Assembly: GCA_946699065.1 (NCBI GenBank)
Contig: CAMPDV010000233.1
Span: 1 to 64,000, forward strand
From: Loxodes magnus
Lineage: Eukaryota; Ciliophora; Karyorelictea; Loxodida; Loxodidae
Direction of reading: 5' to 3'
DNA: 64,000 bases
Below the pieces are notes generated by a model, which saw only the letters and a program-made list of their open reading frames with translations, was not told where the DNA came from and did no database searches. The position numbers and the translations under genes were made by a program. This document shows positions 1-14,100 of this stretch, in pieces; positions within the stretch are counted from its first letter, which is position 1, and each line of letters begins with the position of its first letter.

Positions 1-2150
1 AAATACTTATTACTTCTCACGAGCATACTCCTTAAATCAGAAATTCTATCTTCTTTTCTTACTTTACATTGTCACTTTTCAAAATACTTAATACTTCTCA
101 AAACATACTACTTAAATCTGAAATTCGATCTTCTTTTCTTACTTTACTTCTTCACTTTTCTAAATACTTATTACTTCTCAAAACATACTACTTAAAACTG
201 AAATTCTATCTTCTTCTCTTACTTTACTTCTTCACTTTTCAAAATACTTATTACTTCTAAAAGCATACTCCTTAAATCAGAAATTCTATCTTCTTTTCTT
301 ACTTTACATTTTCACTTTAAAAATACTTAATACTTCTCAAAGCATACTCCTTAAAACTAAAAACTCTATCTTCTTCTCTTACTTTACTTCTAATTTTTCA
401 AAATACTTAATTACTTCTCAAAACATACTACTTAAAACTGAAATTCTATCTTCTTTTCTTACTTAACTTCTTCACTTTTCTAAATACTTATTTCTTCTCA
501 AAACATACTACTTAAATCTGAAATTCTATCTTCTTTTCTTACTCTACTTCTTCACTTTTCTAAATACTTATTACTTCTCACGAGCATACTCCTTAAATCA
601 GAAATTCTATCTTCTTTTCTTACTTTACATTGTAACTTTTCAAAATACTTAATACTTCTTTAAACATACTACTTAAATCTGAAATTCGATCTTCTTTTCT
701 TACTTTACTTCTTCACTTTTCTAAATACTTATTACTTCTCAAAACATACTACTTAAAACTGAAATTCTATCTTCTTCTCTTACTTTACTTCTTCACTTTT
801 CAAAATACTTATTACTTCTAAAAGCATACTCCTTAAATCAGAAATTCTATCTTCTTTTCTTACTTTACATTGTCACTTTTCAAAATACTTAATACTTCTC
901 AAAGCATACTCCTTAAAACTAAAAACTCTATCTTCTTCTCTTACTTTACTTCTAATTTTTCAAAATACTTAATTACTTCTCAAAACATACTACTTAAAAC
1001 TGAAATTCTATCTTCTTTTCTTACTTAACTTCTTCACTTTTCTAAATACTTAATACTTCTCAAAAGATACTACTTAAAACTGAAATTCTATCTTCTTCTC
1101 TTACTTCACTTCTTCACTTTTCTAAATACTTATTACTTCTCAAAACATACTACTTAAAACTGAAATTCTATCTTCTTTTCTTACTTAACTTCTTCACTTT
1201 TCTAAATACTTATTTCTTCTCAAAGCATACTCCTTATATCTGAAATTCTATCTTCTTTTCTTACTTTACTTCTTCACTTTTCTAAATAATTTATTCTCAA
1301 AACATACTCCTTAAATCAGAAATTCTATCTTCTTCTCTTACTTTACTTCTTCACTTTTCTAAATACTTATTACTTCTCAAAACATACTACTTAAAACTGA
1401 AATTCTATCTTCTTCTCTTACTTTACTTCTTCACTTTTCTAAATACTTATTACTTCTCAAAACATACTACTTAAAACTGAAATTCTATCTTCTTTTCTTA
1501 CTCTACTTCTTCACTTCTTTAAATACTTATTACTTCTAAAAGCATACTCCTTAAAACTGAAATTCTATCTTCTTTTTTACTTTACATTGTCACTTTTCTA
1601 AATACTTAATACTTCTCAAAACATACTACTTAAAACTGAAATTCTATCTTCTTTTCTTACTTTACTTCTTCACTTTTCTAAATACTTATTTCTTCTCAAA
1701 ACATACTACTTAAATCTGAAATTCTATCTTCTTTTCTTACTCTACTTCTTCACTTTTCTAAATACTTATTACTTCTCACGAGCATACTCCTTAAATCAGA
1801 AATTCTATCTTCTTTTCTTACTTTACATTGTAACTTTTCAAAATACTTAATACTTCTCAAAACATACTACTTAAATCTGAAATTCTATCTTCTTCTCTTA
1901 CTTTACTTCTTCACTTTAAAAATACTTATTACTTCTCAAAGCATACTCCTTAAAACTTTAATTCTATATTATTTTCTTACTTTACTTCTTCACTTTTCAA
2001 AATACTTATTACTTCTAAAAGCATACTCCTTAAATAAGAAATTCTATCTTCTTTTCTTACTTTACATTGTCACTTTTCAAAATACTTAATACTTCTCAAA
2101 GCATACTCCTTAAAACTGAAACTCTATCTTCTTTACTTACTTTACTTCTT
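1..2150. repeat. Diverged satellite monomers of about 80 bp
   Basis: Tandem monomers of about 80 bp start with a block like aaatacttattacttctc, then a catactccttaaa block, then tctatcttcttttcttac and tttacttcttcac. Neighbouring monomers differ by scattered substitutions and small indels, so this edge looks older than the homogeneous array to its right. The + strand has almost no G. Short open frames here start at non-ATG codons and simply follow the repeat, so they are not annotated as genes. Confidence 0.93.
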
Positions 2151-5100
2151 CACTTTTTTAGATATTTATATCTTTTTTATATTTAAAAACATATTCCTTA
2201 AAACTTAAATTCTATATTCTTTTCTTACTTTACTTCTTCACTTTAAAAATACTTAATACTTCTCAAAACAACTCCTTGAAACTGAAACTCTATCTTCTTT
2301 ACTTACTTTACTTCTTCACTTTTTTAGATATTTATATCTTTTTTATATTTAAAAACATATTCCTTAAAACTTAAATTCTATATTCTTTTCTTACTTTACT
2401 TCTTCACTTTAAAAATACTTAATACTTCTCAAAACAACTCCTTGAAACTGAAACTCTATCTTCTTTACTTACTTTACTTCTTCACTTTTTTAGATATTTA
2501 TATCTTTTTTATATTTAAAAACATATTCCTTAAAACTTAAATTCTATATTCTTTTCTTACTTTACTTCTTCACTTTAAAAATACTTATTACTTCTCAAAA
2601 CATACTACTTGAAACTGAAACTCTATCTTCTTTACTTACTTTACTTCTTCACTTTAAAAATACTTATTACTTCTCAAAGCATACTCCTTAAATCAGAAAT
2701 TCTATATTCTTTTCTTACTTTACTTCTTCACTTTAAAAATACTTATTACTTCTCAAAGCATACTCTTGAAACTGAAACTCTATCTTCTTTTCTTACTTTA
2801 CTTCTTCACTTTAAAAATATTTTAAATTTCTTTAATCAAATGGCATACTCCTTAAAACTGAAAGACTTTCTTCTTTTCTTACTTTACTTCTTCACTTTTC
2901 TAAATACTTACTTCTTTATATTTAAAAACATATTCCATAAAACTGAAATTCTATCTTCTTTCTTACTTTATTTCTTCACTTTTTTAGATATTTATATCTT
3001 TTTTATATTTAAAAACATATTCCTTAAAACTTAAATTCTATATTCTTTTCTTACTTTACTTCTTCACTTTAAAAATACTTAATACTTCTCAAAACAACTC
3101 CTTGAAACTGAAACTCTATCTTCTTTACTTACTTTATTTCTTCACTTTTTTAGATATTTATATCTTTTTTATATTTAAAAACATATTCCTTAAAACTTAA
3201 ATTCTATATTCTTTTCTTACTTTACTTCTTCACTTTAAAAATACTTATTACTTCTCAAAGCATACTCTTGAAACTGAAACTCTATCTTCTTTTCTTACTT
3301 TACTTCTTCACTTTAAAAATACTTATTACTTCTCAAAGCATACTCTTGAAACTGAAACTCTATCTTCTTTTCTTACTTTACTTCTTCACTTTAAAAATAC
3401 TTATTACTTCTCAAAGCATACTCCTTTAAACTGAAACTTTATCTTCTTTTCTTACTTTACTTCTTCACTTCTTTAGATATTTATTACTTTTCAAAGCATA
3501 CTCCTTAAAACTGAAACTCTATCTTCTTTTCTTACTTTACTTCTTCACTTTAAAAATACTTATTACTTCTCAAAGCATACTCCTTGAAACGAAACTCTAT
3601 CTTCTTTTCTTACTTTACTTCTTCACTTTAGAAATACTTATTACTTCTCAAAGCATACTCCTTAAAACTGAAACTCTATCTTCTTTTCTTACTTTACTTC
3701 TTCACTTCTTTAGATATTTATTACTTTTTTATATTTAAAAACATATTCCTTAAAACTTTAATTCTATATTATTTTCTTACTTTACTTTTTCAATTTTCAA
3801 AATACTTACTTCTTTTATCTCAAAGCTTACTCCTAAAAACTTAAATTCTATATTTTTTTTTACTTTACTTCTTCAATTTTCTAAATACTTATTTCTTCTC
3901 AAAACTTAATACTTAAAACTGAAACTCTATCTTCTTTTCTTACTTTACTTCTTCACTTTAAAAATACTTATTACTTCTCAAAGCATACTCCTTAAAACTG
4001 AAATTCTATCTTCTTTTCTTACTTTACTTCTTCACTTTTCTAAATACTTATTACTTCTAAAAGCATACTACATAAAACTGAAATTCTATCTTTTTTTCTT
4101 ACTTTACTTCTTCAATTTTCTAAATACTTATTTCTTCTCAAAACATAATACTTAAAACTGAAACTCTATCTTCTTTTCTTACTTTACTTCTTCACTTTAA
4201 AAATACTTATTACTTCTCAAAGCATACTACTTGAAACTGAAACTCTATCTTCTTTACTTACTTTATTTCTTCACTTTTTTAGATATTTATATCTTTTTTA
4301 TATTTAAAAACATATTCCTTAAAACTTAAATTCTATATTCTTTTCTTACTTTACTTCTTCACTTTAAAAATACTTAATACTTCTCAAAACAACTCCTTGA
4401 AACTGAAACTCTATCTTCTTTACTTACTTTACTTCTTCACTTTTTTAGATATTTATATCTTTTTTATATTTAAAAACATATTCCTTAAAACTTAAATTCT
4501 ATATTCTTTTCTTACTTTACTTCTTCACTTTAAAAATACTTATTACTTCTCAAAACATACTACTTGAAACTGAAACTCTATCTTCTTTACTTACTTTACT
4601 TCTTCACTTTAAAAATACTTATTACTTCTCAAAGCATACTCCTTAAATCAGAAATTCTATATTCTTTTCTTACTTTACTTCTTCACTTTAAAAATACTTA
4701 TTACTTCTCAAAGCATACTCTTGAAACTGAAACTCTATCTTCTTTTCTTACTTTACTTCTTCACTTTAAAAATATTTTAAATTTCTTTAATCAAATGGCA
4801 TACTCCTTAAAACTGAAAGACTTTCTTCTTTTCTTACTTTACTTCTTCACTTTTCTAAATACTTACTTCTTTATATTTTTAAAACATATTCCATAAAACT
4901 GAAATTCTATCTTCTTTCTTACTTTATTTCTTCACTTTTTTAGATATTTATATCTTTTTTATATTTAAAAACATATTCCTTAAAACTTAAATTCTATATT
5001 CTTTTCTTACTTTACTTCTTCACTTTAAAAATACTTATTACTTCTCAAAGCATACTCTTGAAACTGAACTCTATCTTCTTTTCTTACTTTACTTCTTCAC

Positions 5101-8100
5101 TTTAAAAATACTTATTACTTCTCAAAGCATACTCCTTTAAACTGAAACTTTATCTTCTTTTCTTACTTTACTTCTTCACTTCTTTAGATATTTATTACTT
5201 TTCAAAGCATACTCCTTAAAACTGAAACTCTATCTTCTTTTCTTACTTTACTTCTTCACTTTAAAAATACTTATTACTTCTCAAAGCATACTCCTTGAAA
5301 CGAAACTCTATCTTCTTTTCTTACTTTACTTCTTCACTTTAGAAATACTTATTACTTCTCAAAGCATACTCCTTAAAACTGAAACTCTATCTTCTTTTCT
5401 TACTTTACTTCTTCACTTCTTTAGATATTTATTACTTTTTTATATTTAAAAACATATTCCTTAAAACTTTAATTCTATATTATTTTCTTACTTTACTTTT
5501 TCAATTTTCAAAATACTTACTTCTTTTATCTCAAAGCTTACTCCTAAAAACTTAAATTCTATCTTTTTTTTTACTTTACTTCTTCAATTTTCTAAATACT
5601 TATTTCTTCTCAAAACTTAATACTTAAAACTGAAACTCTATCTTCTTTTCTTACTTTACTTCTTCACTTTAAAAATACTTACTTCTTTATATTTAAAAAC
5701 ATATTCCATAAAACTGAAATTCTATCTTCTTTACTTACTTTACTTCTTCACTTTTTTAGATATTTATATCTTTTTTATATTTAAAAACATATTCCTTAAA
5801 ACTTAAATTCTATATTCTTTTCTTACTTTACTTCTTCACTTTAAAAATACTTATTACTTCTCAAAGCATACTCCTTAAAACTGAAATTCTATCTTCTTTT
5901 CTTACTTTACTTCTTCACTTTTCTAAATACTTATTACTTCTAAAAGCATACTACATAAAACTGAAATTCTATCTTCTTTTCTTACTTACTTCTTCAATTT
6001 TCTAAAACTTATTTCTTCTCAAAACATAATACTTAAAACTGAAACTCTATCTTCTTTTCTTACTTTACTTCTTCACTTTAAAAATACTTATTACTTCTCA
6101 AAGCATACTCCTTGAAACTGAAACTCTATCTTCTTTACTTACTTTACTTCTTCACTTTTTTAGATATTTATATCTTTTTTATATTTAAAAACATATTCCT
6201 TAAAACTTAAATTCTATATTCTTTTCTTACTTTACTTCTTCACTTTAAAAATACTTAATACTTCTCAAAACAACTCCTTGAAACTGAAACTCTATCTTCT
6301 TTACTTACTTTACTTCTTCACTTTTTTAGATATTTATATCTTTTTTATATTTAAAAACATATTCCTTAAAACTTAAATTCTATATTCTTTTCTTACTTTA
6401 CTTCTTCACTTTAAAAATACTTAATACTTCTCAAAACAACTCCTTGAAACTGAAACTCTATCTTCTTTACTTACTTTACTTCTTCACTTTTTTAGATATT
6501 TATATCTTTTTTATATTTAAAAACATATTCCTTAAAACTTAAATTCTATATTCTTTTCTTACTTTACTTCTTCACTTTAAAAATACTTAATACTTCTCAA
6601 AACAACTCCTTGAAACTGAAACTCTATCTTCTTTACTTACTTTACTTCTTCACTTTTTTAGATATTTATATCTTTTTTATATTTAAAAACATATTCCTTA
6701 AAACTTAAATTCTATATTCTTTTCTTACTTTACTTCTTCACTTTAAAAATACTTATTACTTCTCAAAACATACTACTTGAAACTGAAACTCTATCTTCTT
6801 TACTTACTTTACTTCTTCACTTTAAAAATACTTATTACTTCTCAAAGCATACTCCTTAAATCAGAAATTCTATATTCTTTTCTTACTTTACTTCTTCACT
6901 TTAAAAATACTTATTACTTCTCAAAGCATACTCTTGAAACTGAAACTCTATCTTCTTTTCTTACTTTACTTCTTCACTTTAAAAATATTTTAAATTTCTT
7001 TAATCAAATGGCATACTCCTTAAAACTGAAAGACTTTCTTCTTTTCTTACTTTACTTCTTTACTTTTCTAAATACTTACTTCTTTATATTTAAAAACATA
7101 TTCCATAAAACTGAAATTCTATCTTCTTTCTTACTTTATTTCTTCACTTTTTTAGATATTTATATCTTTTTTATATTTAAAAACATATTCCTTAAAACTT
7201 AAATTCTATATTCTTTTCTTACTTTACTTCTTCTCTTTAAAAATACTTATTACTTCTCAAAGCATACTCTTGAAACTGAAACTCTATCTTCTTTTCTTAC
7301 TTTACTTCTTCACTTTAGGAATACTTATTACTTCTCAAAGCATACTCCTTTAAACTGAAACTTTATCTTCTTTTCTTACTTTACTTCTTCACTTCTTTAG
7401 ATATTTATTACTTTTTTATATTTAAAAACATATTCCTTAAAACTTTAATTCTATATTATTTTCTTACTTTACTTTTTAAATTTTCAAAATACTTACTTCT
7501 TTTATCTCAAAGCTTACTCCTAAAAACTTAAATTCTATCTTTTTTTTTACTTTACTTCTTCAATTTTCTAAATACTTATTTCTTCTCAAAACTTAATACT
7601 TAAAACTGAAACTCTATCTTCTTTTCTTACTTTACTTCTTCACTTTAAAAATACTTATTACTTCTCAAAGCATACTCCTTGAAACTGAAACTCTATCTTC
7701 TTTACTTACTTTACTTCTTCACTTTTTTAGATATTTATATCTTTTTTATATTTAAAAACATATTCCTTAAAACTTAAATTCTATATTCTTTTCTTACTTT
7801 ACTTCTTCACTTTAAAAATACTTATTACTTCTCAAAACAACTCCTTGAAACTGAAACTCTATCTTCTTTACTTACTTTACTTCTTCACTTTTCTAAATAC
7901 TTATTTCTTCTCAAAACATAATACTTAAAACTGAAACTCTATCTTCTTTTCTTACTTTACTTCTTCACTTTAAAAATACTTATTACTTCTCAAAGCATAC
8001 TCCTTGAAACTGAAACTCTATCTTCTTTACTTACTTTACTTCTTCACTTTTTTAGATATTTATATCTTTTTTATATTTAAAAACATATTCCTTAAAACTT

Positions 8101-11100
8101 AAATTCTATATTCTTTTCTTACTTTACTTCTTCACTTTAAAAATACTTAATACTTCTCAAAACAACTCCTTGAAACTGAAACTCTATCTTCTTTACTTAC
8201 TTTACTTCTTCACTTTTTTAGATATTTATATCTTTTTTATATTTAAAAACATATTCCTTAAAACTTAAATTCTATATTCTTTTCTTACTTTACTTCTTCA
8301 CTTTAAAAATACTTATTACTTCTCAAAACATACTACTTGAAACTGAAACTCTATCTTCTTTACTTACTTTACTTCTTCACTTTAAAAATACTTATTACTT
8401 CTCAAAGCATACTCCTTAAATCAGAAATTCTATATTCTTTTCTTACTTTACTTCTTCACTTTAAAAATACTTATTACTTCTCAAAGCATACTCTTGAAAC
8501 TGAAACTCTATCTTCTTTTCTTACTTTACTTCTTCACTTTAAAAATATTTTAAATTTCTTTAATCAAATGGCATACTCCTTAAAACTGAAAGACTTTCTT
8601 CTTTTCTTACTTTACTTCTTCACTTTTCTAAATACTTACTTCTTTATATTTAAAAACATATTCCATAAAACTGAAATTCTATCTTCTTTCTTACTTTATT
8701 TCTTCACTTTTTTAGATATTTATATCTTTTTTATATTTAAAAACATATTCCTTAAAACTTAAATTCTATATTCTTTTCTTACTTTACTTCTTCACTTTAA
8801 AAATACTTATTACTTCTCAAAGCATACTCCTTTAAACTGAAACTTTATCTTCTTTTCTTACTTTACTTCTTCACTTCTTTAGATATTTATTACTTTTCAA
8901 AGCATACTCCTTAAAACTGAAACTCTATCTTCTTTTCTTACTTTACTTCTTCACTTTAAAAATACTTAATACTTCTCAAAACAACTCCTTGAAACTCTAT
9001 CTTCTTCCTTAAAACTTAAATTCTATATTCTTTTCTTACTTTACTTCTTCACTTTAAAAATACTTATTACTTCTCAAACTGAAACTCTATCTTCTTTACT
9101 TACTTTACTTCTTCACTTTTTTAGATATTTATATCTTTTTTATATTTAAAAACATATTCCTTAAAACTTAAATTCTATATTCTTTTCTTACTTTACTTCT
9201 TCACTTTAAAAATACTTATTACTTCTCAAAGCATACTCCTTGAAACTGAAACTCTATCTTCTTTACTTACTTTACTTCTTCACTTTTTTAGATATTTATA
9301 TCTTTTTTATATTTAAAAACATATTCCTTAAAACTTAAATTCTATATTCTTTTCTTACTTTACTTCTTCACTTTAAAAATACTTATTACTTCTCAAAGCA
9401 TACTCCTTGAAACTGAAACTCTATCTTCTTTACTTACTTTACTTCTTCACTTTTTTAGATATTTATATCTTTTTTATATTTAAAAACATATTCCTTAAAA
9501 CTTAAATTCTATATTCTTTTCTTACTTTACTTCTTCACTTTAAAAATACTTATTACTTCTACTCCTTGAAACTGAAACTCTATCTTCTTTACTTACTTTA
9601 CTTCTTCACTTTTTTAGATATTTATATCTTTTTTATATTTAAAAACATATTCCTTAAAACTTAAATTCTATATTCTTTTCTTACTTTACTTCTTCACTTT
9701 AAAAATACTTATTACTTCTCAAAGCATACTCCTTGAAACTGAAACTCTATCTTCTTTACTTACTTTACTTCTTCACTTTTTTAGATATTTATATCTTTTT
9801 TATATTTAAAAACATATTCCTTAAAACTTAAATTCTATATTCTTTTCTTACTTTACTTCTTCACTTTAAAAATACTTATTACTTCTCAAAGCATACTCCT
9901 TGAAACTGAAACTCTATCTTCTTTACTTACTTTACTTCTTCACTTTAAAAATACTTATTACTTTTCAAAGCATACTCCTTGAAACGAAACTCTATATTCT
10001 TTTCTTACTTTACTTCTTCACTTTAAAAATACTTATTACTTCTCAAAGCATACTCCTTAAAACTGAAACTCTATCTTCTTTTCTTACTTTACTTCTTCAC
10101 TTTAGGAATACTTATTACTTCTCAAAGCATACTCCTTAAAACTGAAACTCTATCTTCTTTTCTTTCTTTACTTCTTCACTTTTTTAGATATTTATATCTT
10201 TTTTATATTTAAAAACATATTCCTTAAAACTTAAATTCTATATTCTTTTCTTACTTTACTTCTTCACTTTAAAAATACTTATTACTTCTCAAAGCATACT
10301 CCTTGAAACTGAAACTCTATCTTCTTTACTTACTTTACTTCTTCACTTTTTTAGATATTTATATCTTTTTTATATTTAAAAACATATTCCTTAAAACTTA
10401 AATTCTATATTCTTTTCTTACTTTACTTCTTCACTTTAAAAATACTTAATACTTCTCAAAACAACTCCTTGAAACTGAAACTCTATCTTCTTTACTTACT
10501 TTACTTCTTCACTTTTTTAGATATTTATATCTTTTTTATATTTAAAAACATATTCCTTAAAACTTAAATTCTATATTCTTTTCTTACTTTACTTCTTCAC
10601 TTTAAAAATACTTAATACTTCTCAAAACAACTCCTTGAAACTGAAACTCTATCTTCTTTACTTACTTTACTTCTTCACTTTTTTAGATATTTATATCTTT
10701 TTTATATTTAAAAACATATTCCTTAAAACTTAAATTCTATATTCTTTTCTTACTTTACTTCTTCACTTTAAAAATACTTATTACTTCTCAAAGCATACTC
10801 CTTGAAACTGAAACTCTATCTTCTTTACTTACTTTACTTCTTCACTTTAAAAATACTTATTACTTTTCAAAGCATACTCCTTGAAACGAAACTCTATATT
10901 CTTTTCTTACTTTACTTCTTCACTTTAAAAATACTTATTACTTCTCAAAGCATACTCCTTAAAACTGAAACTCTATCTTCTTTTCTTACTTTACTTCTTC
11001 ACTTTAGGAATACTTATTACTTCTCAAAGCATACTCCTTAAAACTGAAACTCTATCTTCTTTTCTTTCTTTACTTCTTCACTTTTTTAGATATTTATATC

Positions 11101-14100
11101 TTTTTTATATTTAAAAACATATTCCTTAAAACTTAAATTCTATATTCTTTTCTTACTTTACTTCTTCACTTTAAAAATACTTATTACTTCTCAAAACAAC
11201 TCCTTGAAACTGAAACTCTATCTTCTTTACTTACTTTACTTCTTCACTTTTTTAGATATTTATATCTTTTTTATATTTAAAAACATATTCCTTAAAACTT
11301 AAATTCTATATTCTTTTCTTACTTTACTTCTTCACTTTAAAAATACTTATTACTTCTCAAAGCATACTCCTTGAAACTGAAACTCTATCTTCTTTACTTA
11401 CTTTACTTCTTCACTTTTTTAGATATTTATATCTTTTTTATATTTAAAAACATATTCCTTAAAACTTAAATTCTATATTCTTTTCTTACTTTACTTCTTC
11501 ACTTTAAAAATACTTATTACTTCTCAAAGCATACTCCTTGAAACTGAAACTCTATCTTCTTTACTTACTTTACTTCTTCACTTTAAAAATACTTATTACT
11601 TTTCAAAGCATACTCCTTGAAACGAAACTCTATATTCTTTTCTTACTTTACTTCTTCACTTTAAAAATACTTATTACTTCTCAAAGCATACTCCTTAAAA
11701 CTGAAACTCTATCTTCTTTTCTTACTTTACTTCTTCACTTTAGGAATACTTATTACTTCTCAAAGCATACTCCTTAAAACTGAAACTCTATCTTCTTTTC
11801 TTTCTTTACTTCTTCACTTTTTTAGATATTTATATCTTTTTTATATTTAAAAACATATTCCTTAAAACTTAAATTCTATCTTCTTTTCTTACTTACTTCT
11901 TCAATTTTCTAAAACTTATTACTTCTCAAAACAACTCCTTGAAACTGAAACTCTATCTTCTTTACTTACTTTACTTCTTCACTTTTTTAGATATTTATAT
12001 CTTTTTTATATTTAAAAACATATTCCTTAAAACTTAAATTCTATATTCTTTTCTTACTTTACTTCTTCACTTTAAAAATACTTATTACTTCTCAAAGCAT
12101 ACTCCTTGAAACTGAAACTCTATCTTCTTTACTTACTTTACTTCTTCACTTTTTTAGATATTTATATCTTTTTTATATTTAAAAACATATTCCTTAAAAC
12201 TTAAATTCTATATTCTTTTCTTACTTTACTTCTTCACTTTAAAAATACTTATTACTTCTCAAAGCATACTCCTTGAAACTGAAACTCTATCTTCTTTACT
12301 TACTTTACTTCTTCACTTTAAAAATACTTATTACTTTTCAAAGCATACTCCTTGAAACGAAACTCTATCTTCTTTTCTTACTTTACTTCTTCACTTCTTT
12401 AGATATTTATTACTTTTCAAAGCATACTCCTTAAAACTGAAACTCTATCTTCTTTTCTTACTTTACTTCTTCACTTTAAAAATACTTATTACTTCTCAAA
12501 GCATACTCCTTGAAACTGAAACTCTATCTTCTTTACTTACTTTACTTCTTCACTTTTTTAGATATTTATATCTTTTTTATATTTAAAAACATATTCCTTA
12601 AAACTTAAATTCTATATTCTTTTCTTACTTTACTTCTTCACTTTAAAAATACTTATTACTTCTCAAAGCATACTCCTTGAAACTGAAACTCTATCTTCTT
12701 TACTTACTTTACTTCTTCACTTTTTTAGATATTTATATCTTTTTTATATTTAAAAACATATTCCTTAAAACTTAAATTCTATATTCTTTTCTTACTTTAC
12801 TTCTTCACTTTAAAAATACTTATTACTTCTCAAAGCATACTCCTTGAAACTGAAACTCTATCTTCTTTACTTACTTTACTTCTTCACTTTTTTAGATATT
12901 TATATCTTTTTTATATTTAAAAACATATTCCTTAAAACTTAAATTCTATATTCTTTTCTTACTTTACTTCTTCACTTTAAAAATACTTATTACTTCTCAA
13001 AGCATACTCCTTGAAACTGAAACTCTATCTTCTTTACTTACTTTACTTCTTCACTTTAAAAATACTTATTACTTTTCAAAGCATACTCCTTGAAACGAAA
13101 CTCTATCTTCTTTTCTTACTTTACTTCTTCACTTCTTTAGATATTTATTACTTTTCAAAGCATACTCCTTAAAACTGAAACTCTATCTTCTTTTCTTACT
13201 TTACTTCTTCACTTTAAAAATACTTATTACTTCTCAAAGCATACTCCTTGAAACTGAAACTCTATCTTCTTTACTTACTTTACTTCTTCACTTTTTTAGA
13301 TATTTATATCTTTTTTATATTTAAAAACATATTCCTTAAAACTTAAATTCTATATTCTTTTCTTACTTTACTTCTTCACTTTAAAAATACTTATTACTTC
13401 TCAAAGCATACTCTTGAAACTGAACTCTATCTTCTTTTCTTACTTTACTTCTTCACTTTAAAAATACTTATTACTTCTCAAAGCATACTCCTTTAAACTG
13501 AAACTTTATCTTCTTTTCTTACTTTACTTCTTCACTTCTTTAGATATTTATTACTTTTCAAAGCATACTCCTTAAAACTGAAACTCTATCTTCTTTTCTT
13601 ACTTTACTTCTTCACTTTAAAAATACTTAATACTTCTCAAAACAACTCCTTGAAACTGAAACTCTATCTTCTTTACTTACTTTACTTCTTCACTTTTTTA
13701 GATATTTATATCTTTTTTATATTTAAAAACATATTCCTTAAAACTTAAATTCTATATTCTTTTCTTACTTTACTTCTTCACTTTAAAAATACTTAATACT
13801 TCTCAAAACAACTCCTTGAAACTGAAACTCTATCTTCTTTACTTACTTTACTTCTTCACTTTTTTAGATATTTATATCTTTTTTATATTTAAAAACATAT
13901 TCCTTAAAACTTAAATTCTATATTCTTTTCTTACTTTACTTCTTCACTTTAAAAATACTTATTACTTCTCAAAGCATACTCCTTGAAACTGAAACTCTAT
14001 CTTCTTTACTTACTTTACTTCTTCACTTTTTTAGATATTTATATCTTTTTTATATTTAAAAACATATTCCTTAAAACTTAAATTCTATATTCTTTTCTTA

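Noticed and set aside
2609-3034. 141-codon frame in the satellite, repeated at 6,777 and 8,337, and shorter relatives elsewhere
   Set aside because: It starts at TTG, follows the repeat exactly, and has Leu/Phe-rich low-complexity content. The 167-bp period rotates the frame, so no consistent protein repeat exists.
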